From an uncultured Phycisphaerales bacterium (GTDB lineage: Bacteria > Planctomycetota > Phycisphaerae > Phycisphaerales > UBA1924), in the NCBI GenBank assembly GCA_937879825.1, contig CALFMQ010000043.1, positions 1 to 6,016 of the forward strand: a stretch of 6,016 nucleotides of DNA. The letters are read 5' to 3'. A program made the translations under genes and the position numbers. The notes beneath the pieces were generated by a model, which saw nothing but the letters and a program-made list of their open reading frames with translations, searched no databases and was not told the DNA's origin. Of this stretch, positions 1 to 6,016 are shown one piece after another; position 1 is the first letter of the stretch, and every line of letters starts with the position of its first letter.

Positions 1-2
1 AT

Positions 3-101
3 TCGCCGAACGAACTGGCCATGACACTCCACTGGCGGGGGCGAAGCGAGCGCATCGCGCCCGAAGACCCGCGAGGTCGGTCGATCACCGTTCACTATTG
101 A
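3..101 (+). CDS. Possible C-terminal end of an upstream gene (5' partial)
   Basis: The third plus-strand frame is open from the window edge to a TGA at 99-101 and would encode the last 32 residues of a protein ending in SITVHY. Its third codon positions are about 75% G/C, better than the competing frame that runs to a TAG at 113-115 (about 60%), and its composition (mixed acidic, basic and hydrophobic residues) looks more like a real protein end. I recognise no family in it. If real, it lies in the same direction as the methyltransferase, 146 bases upstream of that gene's start, so it could be a partner gene or an unrelated neighbour. The fragment is short enough for an open frame to occur by chance, so this is a weak call. 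Confidence 0.35.
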   Translation, partial: SPNELAMTLHWRGRSERIAPEDPRGRSITVHY

Positions 102-247
102 CGCGCCGGATTTAGGGTCCGCTTCCTGGTGAGCGTGAGTTCGAGTCTTGGATGGGTTCGAGGTTCGCTCGGCACGTCGCGTGACGAAGCCCATAGTGGC
201 GGCGCTCTCGGGTACGATCTGAATGTTTTCTCCCGGCGCGATCCGGT
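102..247. other. Non-coding leader upstream of the methyltransferase gene
   Basis: No convincing gene is present. The frame of the downstream methyltransferase is closed by a TAG at 194-196, and between there and 248 it contains no ATG, GTG or TTG, which bounds that gene's start. TACGAT at 213-218 fits the key bases of a -10 box (4 of 6), but I find no -35 at proper spacing. TTGACG at 98-103 resembles a -35 but has no -10 partner. GAGCG at 131-135 and CGCTC at 166-170 are a 5-base inverted repeat with a 30-base gap, too weak to call a structure. No clear ribosome binding site precedes 248. Confidence 0.4.
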
Positions 248-3058
248 ATGCATGCGCAACCCGTTATGGCACACGCAGTTTCATCTCGACGCGGACCCTC
301 CGGCGCCAAACGCCTTCCCGGCGCGTCGTCGAGGTGCTCGGACAACGTCGCCGCCGGTCCGATCCCGACGCCAGACGAGTTTCGCGCCCAAGTGGTCAGC
401 GCGATCGAGACTCTGGGCAGCGGCCTCCTCACCCACCCCAGCAACGGATCGCTCCGCAACCGCCTCGCGTCCGCCGATCTGACGGCGCAATCGCTCTATG
501 ACCAACTCATCGTCGTCGCCTTCCGCTTCCTCTTGTTGCGAGTCGCCCATGATCTTCGCATCCCGCATGGTTCCCATGCCCGCAGTGCGTGGGTCCCTTC
601 CCGGACAGGCTCGTCCGATCAGCGCCCGCCCACCCCATCCGACACCGACGCCTGTGCCGGCAACAACGCGTCATGGCGGGAGTTCATTCTTGCCTGCCGC
701 GCCTTTGTGTCGCGGGACGATTCTGATGCCCATCCGCACCACACCAGCCCCGTGTGCCTCTGGTCAGACCTCCTCACGCCAGACCTCACCGGGCCCGCCT
801 CGAACGCGGACCCGCTTCCCGATCTCGATGATCAGGACTTCGCACGTTTCGTGAAGACGATCGCCAACGAGAGTCGCTCTCCCAGCGCTGTGGACGTCGA
901 CCGCGCGGCCATCCCCACGGGTCATCTGGGATACGCATATGAAGCCCTGCTCTCCCTGGAGCCGCTGATTGATACAGAGGCCCGAACATTCTCGCTCCAG
1001 TACAGAGCACGCAACAAGCGCAAGGCGACCGGGTCCTTCTACACGCCCGCGCCGATCGTCGATTGTCTCCTCGACTCTACGCTCGAACCGGTCATCTCGA
1101 GTCGCCTCGAAGACGCACCCCCGCAATCACGGGAAGAGGCGCTGCTCGGGATTACCGTCTGCGATCCGTCCTGCGGCACCGGGAACTTCCTCATCGCTGC
1201 CGCACGTCGGCTCGCCCACCGTCTCGCACAACTGCGTTCCGATGAGCATCGCCCTGATGCCGACGCGTTGCAGGCCGCTTTCTGTGATGTTAATCGGGAA
1301 TGCATCTTCGGTGTGGATATCAACCCCATCGCTGTCGAGATCTGCAAGCACGCACTTTGGATCGAGTCGCGCGCAGAGCCATCGATCGTCCGAGCGATCG
1401 GCCGCCACATCAGGGTCGGGAATGCACTCCTCGGTGCGACGCCCGATCTGATCAAGTCGGGGATACCTGATGGATCATGCCGGGTCAGCGCCAATGATCG
1501 GGCGCGCAGCGTGTCAGCGTTGGCGACGCTGACTCGACGCGAGCGCACCGAACCGATCGACAAGACCGAGCATTCGGCCAAGTCATCTCATGACTCACGA
1601 CTCATCGCCGATGCATGGTGCGCTTCGTTCATATGGTGCGAATCTGACTCCGCAAGCGTCATCGATCGCCCACACGATCCGACAATTCCGAGCATCATTT
1701 GCGACTCAGTGTTCCAAAGCATCAAGCATGATCCGGAGTCGATCGCGCCGTCAATAAAACAGAAGATCGAGAGTCTCGCCGCTCGGTTCAGATTCTTTCA
1801 CTGGCATCTTGAGTTCCCCGAGGTGTTCCAACCAACCGCCGACGGCCGCGATTCCGGGGGATTCGATGTCGTCATCGGGAATCCGCCCTTCCTGAACCAA
1901 CTGAAGTCCGACACCGCTTCCGATCGTCGAATCGCCGCCATGCTCAGCACAATCACCGGAGGGGCGGCCCGTGCCTACTCGGATTTGTCAACATCATTCA
2001 TGCTTCTCGGCGTGCGACTGTGCCGCCCGGGGGGCCGCGTGTCCCTGGTCGAGCCGATGTCATTCCTCTCATCACGAGACTCCGCGCCGGCTCGTGCTTC
2101 CATCCTGAGCAAGGCCTCGCTTGCCGCCCTCTGGGTGTCCGAAGCGCGCACTTTCCCCGGCGCAAGCGTCTTCATTTGTGCCCCCACTATCGAGCGATCG
2201 GGCCCACGCGCGCGCCGTGTCAAGCGGTCCTGCGCCGCCGAGTTCCGGATGCTCTCCGAAGTCAAGGTCGATATGGACGCGCTCCGGAACGAAGACTCGT
2301 GGGCGCCGCTCGCCGCGGCCGCGCTCGCCATCCCCGAGTTCTCGTTCGACGCCTCGGGAGTTGTCGGAGACTACGCGGATGCCACGGCGGACTTCCGCGA
2401 CCAGTACTACGGCCTCGACGGGTTTATCGTCGAGTCGCAGCGCGTCCCCCGCTCAGAGGTGGCCGACTCCGGCTATCCGCCCATCGTCACCGCCGGTCTC
2501 ATCGATCTCGCCACGTGTCATTGGGGCGACAGAAGCACTCGCATCCTCAAGAGATCTTGGGCAGCGCCGCGCATCGATCGCACTCGCATGCAAAGCAATG
2601 GCAATCTCGCCGATTGGATGTCGAGCCGACTCATCCCCAAGATCATCCTCGCAACTCAGACCAAGATTATCGAAGTGTTTGTGGACGAACCGGGGCGGCT
2701 CCTCCCCAGTATCCCGCTCATTACGGTCGTGCCGAAGGCGGCAGCCGATATCTGGGCGGTCGCCGCCGCGCTCGCATCACCCGTATCCGCAGCAATCGCG
2801 ATGCAACGCCACGCGGGCTCGGCGCTCTCGCCGCAGGCCATCAAGCTCAGCGCCAAGCAAGCCATGCGACTCCCCATGCCGACTCCCGATGAACTCTCGT
2901 CAACCGCGGCTCGCCTGCTCCAACGGGCCCACACCGCTCCGGACGCAAAGAATCGGCATCGCCTGCTCCTGGAGTTCGGACGCATGAGCACCGAGGCGTA
3001 TCGCGTCCCGGCGGATGATGCCGCAACGCTCCTCGCCTGGTGGTCGTCCCGCCTCTAA
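248..3058 (+). CDS. N6-adenine DNA methyltransferase, Eco57I/type IIG-like, gamma-type domain order
   Basis: Predicted to transfer a methyl group from S-adenosylmethionine to the N6 of adenine at a specific DNA site. In order: a helical N-terminal region (about 45-260) containing the LYDQLIVVAFRFLL and LGYAYEALL segments typical of Eco57I-class proteins; a motif X-like segment GSFYTP (262-267); motif I DPSCGTGNFL (306-315) for the cofactor; an acidic motif GVDINP (355-360); GNALLGATP (391-399); FFHWHLEFPEVF (516-527); catalytic motif IV GNPPF (544-548); and a C-terminal region (about 700-880) that probably reads the DNA target. The order, catalytic domain before recognition domain, is the gamma type. 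I see no PD-(D/E)XK or other nuclease motif, so it probably modifies without cutting. At 936 residues it is shorter than the 1,200-1,400 I recall for large relatives, mainly at the N terminus. ATG 248 is the first start after the in-frame stop at 194-196; ATG 266 is also possible, and the Arg/Ser/Ala-rich first 40 residues look poorly constrained. Class is secure; target sequence and biological role (solitary, restriction or phage defence) are not determinable here. Confidence 0.88.
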   Translation: MHAQPVMAHAVSSRRGPSGAKRLPGASSRCSDNVAAGPIPTPDEFRAQVVSAIETLGSGLLTHPSNGSLRNRLASADLTAQSLYDQLIVVAFRFLLLRVAHDLRIPHGSHARSAWVPSRTGSSDQRPPTPSDTDACAGNNASWREFILACRAFVSRDDSDAHPHHTSPVCLWSDLLTPDLTGPASNADPLPDLDDQDFARFVKTIANESRSPSAVDVDRAAIPTGHLGYAYEALLSLEPLIDTEARTFSLQYRARNKRKATGSFYTPAPIVDCLLDSTLEPVISSRLEDAPPQSREEALLGITVCDPSCGTGNFLIAAARRLAHRLAQLRSDEHRPDADALQAAFCDVNRECIFGVDINPIAVEICKHALWIESRAEPSIVRAIGRHIRVGNALLGATPDLIKSGIPDGSCRVSANDRARSVSALATLTRRERTEPIDKTEHSAKSSHDSRLIADAWCASFIWCESDSASVIDRPHDPTIPSIICDSVFQSIKHDPESIAPSIKQKIESLAARFRFFHWHLEFPEVFQPTADGRDSGGFDVVIGNPPFLNQLKSDTASDRRIAAMLSTITGGAARAYSDLSTSFMLLGVRLCRPGGRVSLVEPMSFLSSRDSAPARASILSKASLAALWVSEARTFPGASVFICAPTIERSGPRARRVKRSCAAEFRMLSEVKVDMDALRNEDSWAPLAAAALAIPEFSFDASGVVGDYADATADFRDQYYGLDGFIVESQRVPRSEVADSGYPPIVTAGLIDLATCHWGDRSTRILKRSWAAPRIDRTRMQSNGNLADWMSSRLIPKIILATQTKIIEVFVDEPGRLLPSIPLITVVPKAAADIWAVAAALASPVSAAIAMQRHAGSALSPQAIKLSAKQAMRLPMPTPDELSSTAARLLQRAHTAPDAKNRHRLLLEFGRMSTEAYRVPADDAATLLAWWSSRL

Positions 3059-3106
3059 CGCCGCCGCCGAGTCATCTCATGTCATCGAATGCCCGCGACC
3101 GTGCGC

Positions 3107-4726
3107 TCAATCGGTGCGCTGGATCCAGATCGAGGCCGCGGTCAGATCGTCCGCAAATGTTCCCGAAGCATGACGGGTCACCTCGCGAATCAATGCGTCA
3201 ACCGCCTCGTGCGGCGCGCCGACGCCCATCACCGACTTCATGACGCCCTCCATCCCGAACTGCCGGCCCGCACCATCCGGCTGTTCGACCGCGCCGTCAG
3301 AGAACACAACGATCCCGCCCCCCTCGCGCATCGGAATCTCAGCCGCCTCGTAGTCCGCGCGCTCAACCACCCCAAGCGGGAAGCCGCCCGGGGCCTCGAT
3401 GCGCGACGCCGACCCGGTGCCGGTCACAACGAGAAAGTGGCCGTGACCGGCGTCAACGACGCGAAGCGATCCCCGCGACGTGTCGATGACGCCCGCGATG
3501 ACAGTTACGAACTTCGAAGCAGCGGTTCGCGCAAAGAGGTCCGCGCTCACACGAGCCATTGCATCCGAAAGGTCGACCCCCGAGAGCAGGTGTGTCCGTA
3601 ACTGCGATTGGCACGCGGCCATCAGCATCGCGGCTCCGACGCCCTTGCCCGACACATCGCCGAGGAAGAATGCGGTGCGGATCGGATCGAGCGCGAAGAT
3701 GTCGAACAAGTCGCCCGCGACCACACGCCCGGGAATCGACTCGAACTGATACGCGACCGAACCCAGCCGCCCCCGACGCGCCGGCGAGAGCAGCTCCTGA
3801 GCGCGACGCGCCGCCTCCAGATCGCCCTGCAGTTGCCGATGGCGCTCCGTCATCAGCGCAGCACTGATCCGCCCCAGCGCCAGCCCCGCGACCCGCGACA
3901 CCGACTGGCAGAAGGCCCCAGCGTCCGCCGGCACGACACCCTCCGCATCCCGCGTGTCCACGACCAGGAACGCACGGGCGCATCCCTCTCCGATGATGGG
4001 AGCACAAATCGCAGAACGAATACCCATCTCGATGATCGACTGCGCCGCCCGCGAACCACTGTCCTCCACCATCAACTGCACAAGCCCGTGCCGCGACGCC
4101 TGCTCGATCAGAGATCGCGAGACGCGTGGGGAGTCCTTCGTGGTCGACGCGAGGACCATCAACTCTGACTCCGAGTCCGGCTCGACCAGCACAACACGCC
4201 GACAACCCGTCGCCTCGCGCACCGCGTTCACGGTCGCTTGGGCAACCCGCTCGCGTGTGTCTGCCCCCTCCAGCGCCTCCGTCAACTGCATCAGCACCTC
4301 GAGCCCGCGCTGCGCAACTCCCTCCAGCTGCTGCTTGGGAATCGCGCTCACGCTCGCTCCCAGCGCCGGCGCAAACGGAGTCGTCACACCAGCCCGCCTC
4401 GAACCGGCCATGCACCGGCACTGCCACGCACCGAACGCGATCACGTCACGGTCATGAAGCGCTTCAGGTGCCCCGGGCTCCAGCCGGCGGCCATTCACTA
4501 GCGTCCCGTGACGCGATGACAGATCCGTGATAATCCACGCGTCACCCGTGCGCACGATCGATGCATGACGCCGCGACACCGACGAGTCCGGAATCGCCCA
4601 ATCCGCTTCCGAGGAGCGCCCGATCAGGATCATCCGATCCGGCGGCACGCAGACACTTGTCACCATCTCGCCCGACTCTAGAGCAGAGATCGCCCGCAGG
4701 TATAACGACTCAGGCCCGATGTCCAT
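3107..4726 (-). CDS. FHA-GAF-SpoIIE (PPM-type) serine/threonine phosphatase, RsbU-like
   Basis: A predicted cytoplasmic phosphatase with two sensing/binding domains; numbering is from ATG 4726 (539 residues). FHA domain about 22-106, with the phosphothreonine-binding residues Arg37, Ser51 and His54 and the DLSSRHGTLVNG strand (68-79). GAF domain about 135-289, a small-molecule or dimerisation sensor with unknown ligand. A helical linker about 290-316 holds the DLEAARRAQELL signature that precedes RsbU-type catalytic domains. SpoIIE/PP2C domain about 327-537, with the metal-binding acidic motifs all present: AGDLFD (337-342), GDVSGKG (356-362), SDG (476-478) and DDLT (526-529), so it should be active. 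Family members dephosphorylate phosphoserine/phosphothreonine proteins, often anti-anti-sigma factors. None is encoded here, so the substrate is unknown. It is divergent from the kinase at 4801, suggesting opposing roles. A TTG at 4742-4744 would add six residues; I prefer ATG 4726 because the added residues lie outside the FHA fold and neither start has a good ribosome binding site. No signal peptide or membrane segment is seen. Confidence 0.93.
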   Translation of the reverse strand: MDIGPESLYLRAISALESGEMVTSVCVPPDRMILIGRSSEADWAIPDSSVSRRHASIVRTGDAWIITDLSSRHGTLVNGRRLEPGAPEALHDRDVIAFGAWQCRCMAGSRRAGVTTPFAPALGASVSAIPKQQLEGVAQRGLEVLMQLTEALEGADTRERVAQATVNAVREATGCRRVVLVEPDSESELMVLASTTKDSPRVSRSLIEQASRHGLVQLMVEDSGSRAAQSIIEMGIRSAICAPIIGEGCARAFLVVDTRDAEGVVPADAGAFCQSVSRVAGLALGRISAALMTERHRQLQGDLEAARRAQELLSPARRGRLGSVAYQFESIPGRVVAGDLFDIFALDPIRTAFFLGDVSGKGVGAAMLMAACQSQLRTHLLSGVDLSDAMARVSADLFARTAASKFVTVIAGVIDTSRGSLRVVDAGHGHFLVVTGTGSASRIEAPGGFPLGVVERADYEAAEIPMREGGGIVVFSDGAVEQPDGAGRQFGMEGVMKSVMGVGAPHEAVDALIREVTRHASGTFADDLTAASIWIQRTD

Positions 4727-4800
4727 GCACGATGGTACACCCAAGGCGCAAAGAGTTGCCTCATGGATGACACCGGGGGACCTCCGGTATTCTTATGACC
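4727..4800. promoter_or_regulatory. Divergent promoter region for the phosphatase and kinase genes
   Basis: This 74-base gap must hold the promoters of both outward-facing genes unless they start inside each other. Plus strand: ATGACA at 4767-4772 (5 of 6 to the -35 consensus) and TATTCT at 4788-4793 (4 of 6 to the -10 consensus) are 15 bases apart, which is short; a transcript from them would start at about 4800-4801, the kinase ATG itself. Minus strand: TACCAT, reading 4737 to 4732, is a 4 of 6 match to a -10 box and would start transcription at about 4726, the phosphatase ATG; I find no good -35 for it. Both assignments are by eye and inferential. Confidence 0.45.
4772..4788. promoter_or_regulatory. 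Small inverted repeat between the divergent genes (possible operator)
   Basis: ACCGG at 4772-4776 and CCGGT at 4784-4788 form perfect 5-base arms around 7 bases; a further G-T and G-C pair could extend the stem. It sits in the spacer between the proposed -35 and -10 of the kinase promoter and touches the -10, a usual place for a repressor to bind. The arms are short and the region GC-rich, so chance is a serious alternative, and no dedicated regulator gene is in view. Confidence 0.25.
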
Positions 4801-6016
4801 ATGCCAGACCGCATCGGCCCATTCGAGATCCTTTCCGAACTCGGTCGCGGCGGCATGGGTGTCGTGCACCTGGCGCGCGACACCCGGCTGGACCGCCAAG
4901 TCGCTGTCAAAGCGCTCCCGGAACACCTCACAACCGATCTCGCTCGCCTCGAGCGATTTGAGCGGGAAGCCCGGACCCTGGCCGCGCTCCATCACCCGAA
5001 CATCGCCGGTATCCACGGCGTCGAAGAGCAGGACGGCGCGCGCTACCTCATCCTCGAATATGTCCCCGGAGACACCCTGGCAGATCTTCTCGATCGCGGA
5101 CCGCTCCCGGTTGATGATGCGATCGAGCACGCCGCGCAGATCGCCGCTGGGTTGGAGGCGGCTCATGAAGCCGGCATCGTCCACCGCGACCTCAAGCCCG
5201 CCAATATCAGGATCGCGCCCGACGGTGTCGCCAAGATTCTGGACTTCGGCCTGGCGCGCGCCGACGACGGCACGCCTTCTTCGGCCGGCGGGCTTGACTC
5301 ACCGACGCTCACCACGCCGCACCCCAAGCACTCACCCACCATCGAGGGCGCGATCCTCGGGACCGCGGCGTACATGAGCCCCGAACAGGCGCGCGGACGC
5401 CGGGTCGACAAGCGCTCCGACATCTGGTCCTTCGGCGTGGTGCTCTACGAGATGCTCGTGGGGTCAAGCCCATTTCATGGCGAGACCGCAACCGACTCGA
5501 TCGGTGCCATTCTCCACAAGAACATCCACCTCGACCTGCTCCCACCCCAGACGCCGCTTGCGGTTCGGCGCGTCCTGGCCCGTTGCCTCGAACGAGACAA
5601 GAACCAGCGATTCCGCGACATCGGGGATGTCCGGTTGGAGTTGCTCAACTCGAGCAACGAACAACCCGCCGCGGTGCCCGCGGCACAGAGGCGTCGATCG
5701 GTACTCCCAATGGTCGGGCTTGCCATCGTGATCGCTTCAGCAGCGGGCTGGTTCGCCGCTCGATCATCCGCCCCCGGATTGGAAAGACCTGTACGGAAGT
5801 ACGATCTCGTCGTCGAGACACCAACTCAGAAGTTCAACTACAGCAAACCGCAGGTCTCGCCCGATGGCTCCAAGGTCGCGTACTTGGCCGACGAGAAACT
5901 TCACATCCGCGAGCTCAACTCATTCGAGTCCCGAGTCATCGAAACGTCCAGCGAGCCCGTCGGGTACGCATGGTCGCCGGACTCCCGTCAGATCGCCGTT
6001 TTCACCAGGTCCGGAA
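4801..6016 (+). CDS. PknB-like membrane serine/threonine protein kinase with beta-propeller sensor (3' partial)
   Basis: A Hanks-type kinase that phosphorylates Ser/Thr residues on cytoplasmic proteins; the first 405 residues are present and the gene continues past the window. Kinase domain about 7-282: glycine loop GRGGMG (15-20), ATP-binding Lys37 in VAVK, helix C Glu56, catalytic loop HRDLKPAN (128-135), DFG (148-150), GTAAYMSPEQ (187-196) and SDIWSFG (206-212). Every catalytic residue is present, so it should be active. The activation segment carries a Ser/Thr-rich stretch (about 158-180) that offers autophosphorylation sites. A basic patch RRRS (297-300) is followed by one membrane helix (about 301-319), placing the kinase inside and the C terminus outside the cytoplasmic membrane by the positive-inside rule. 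Outside, QVSPDGSKVAYL (351-362) and WSPDSRQIAVF (391-401) are the first blades of a TolB/WD40-like propeller, the probable sensing domain, which is cut off at the edge. ATG 4795 is also in frame (adds Met-Thr); an in-frame TGA at 4768-4770 rules out anything before 4771. GGGGGA at 4775-4780 is too far from either start to be a convincing ribosome binding site. Confidence 0.95.
   Translation, partial: MPDRIGPFEILSELGRGGMGVVHLARDTRLDRQVAVKALPEHLTTDLARLERFEREARTLAALHHPNIAGIHGVEEQDGARYLILEYVPGDTLADLLDRGPLPVDDAIEHAAQIAAGLEAAHEAGIVHRDLKPANIRIAPDGVAKILDFGLARADDGTPSSAGGLDSPTLTTPHPKHSPTIEGAILGTAAYMSPEQARGRRVDKRSDIWSFGVVLYEMLVGSSPFHGETATDSIGAILHKNIHLDLLPPQTPLAVRRVLARCLERDKNQRFRDIGDVRLELLNSSNEQPAAVPAAQRRRSVLPMVGLAIVIASAAGWFAARSSAPGLERPVRKYDLVVETPTQKFNYSKPQVSPDGSKVAYLADEKLHIRELNSFESRVIETSSEPVGYAWSPDSRQIAVFTRSG

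Noticed and set aside
131..170. tRNA-like GTTCGAGTC near 139-147 and nearby short inverted repeats
   Set aside because: The flanking bases do not pair as a T-arm stem, and no acceptor or anticodon arm can be drawn around it.
129..482. Plus-strand open frame of about 117 codons overlapping the methyltransferase start
   Set aside because: It lies mostly inside the methyltransferase gene in another frame, shows no recognisable motif, and has the Arg/Ser/Pro-rich composition of a chance open frame in GC-rich DNA.
2020..2987. Two long plus-strand open frames (about 290 codons each) inside the methyltransferase
   Set aside because: They overlap a gene with clear family motifs; their Arg/His/Pro/Ser-rich translations match no fold I know and are the expected shadows at high GC.
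1581..3081. A 12-base direct repeat, AGTCATCTCATG, at 1581-1592 and 3070-3081
   Set aside because: Only two copies, one inside the coding region and one beyond its stop; nothing marks an element between them, and it is probably chance.
3059..3106. Search for a shared terminator between the convergent methyltransferase and phosphatase genes
   Set aside because: The 48-base gap has CGCCGCCGCCG followed by TCAT-rich sequence, but no hairpin followed by a T run on either strand, so no intrinsic terminator is called.
3453..4427. A 324-codon minus-strand open frame within the phosphatase gene in another frame
   Set aside because: Its Gly/Ala/Arg/Cys-rich translation is a frame shadow; the FHA, GAF and SpoIIE motifs are all in the overlapping frame.
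4742..4744. TTG as the phosphatase start
   Set aside because: It adds only six residues outside the FHA fold; a GAGG lies about 14 bases upstream, too far to favour it. ATG 4726 is preferred, but TTG is not excluded.

Overview
The window is GC-rich (roughly 60-65% by eye) with strong preference for G/C in third codon positions. It holds three large genes plus what may be the tail of a fourth at the left edge. The Hanks-type kinase with a membrane anchor and beta-propeller, the FHA-GAF-SpoIIE phosphatase, and the scarcity of clear Shine-Dalgarno sites together suggest Planctomycetota (possibly Phycisphaerae), with Acidobacteriota as the main alternative. This is inferred from protein style only; there is no rRNA or other marker gene here.

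Layout. Positions 1-101 may encode the last 32 codons of a plus-strand gene. Positions 102-247 are a short leader in which I see no gene. Positions 248-3058 (+) encode a 936-residue gamma-type N6-adenine DNA methyltransferase of the Eco57I/type IIG-like class, with its S-adenosylmethionine site and NPPF catalytic motif intact and no nuclease motif that I can see. It converges, across a 48-base gap, with a minus-strand gene (stop at 3107, preferred start at 4726) for a 539-residue FHA-GAF-SpoIIE/PPM serine/threonine phosphatase. A 74-base divergent promoter region separates that gene from a plus-strand gene starting at 4801, which encodes a PknB-like serine/threonine kinase with one transmembrane helix and the beginning of a TolB/WD40-like propeller. 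This last gene runs off the right edge.

How the genes may work together. The divergent kinase and FHA-phosphatase look like a writer/eraser-reader pair: the kinase phosphorylates Ser/Thr, the FHA domain can recognise phosphothreonine, and the SpoIIE domain removes phosphate. The methyltransferase points the other way and shows no sign of belonging to that module. It is either a solitary methyltransferase or the right-hand end of a modification/defence locus whose other parts would lie to the left of the window.

I do not see a clearly new system. The points most worth checking are the architecture and partners of the methyltransferase, and the compact kinase/phosphatase promoter, where both genes may be transcribed without leaders around a small inverted repeat.
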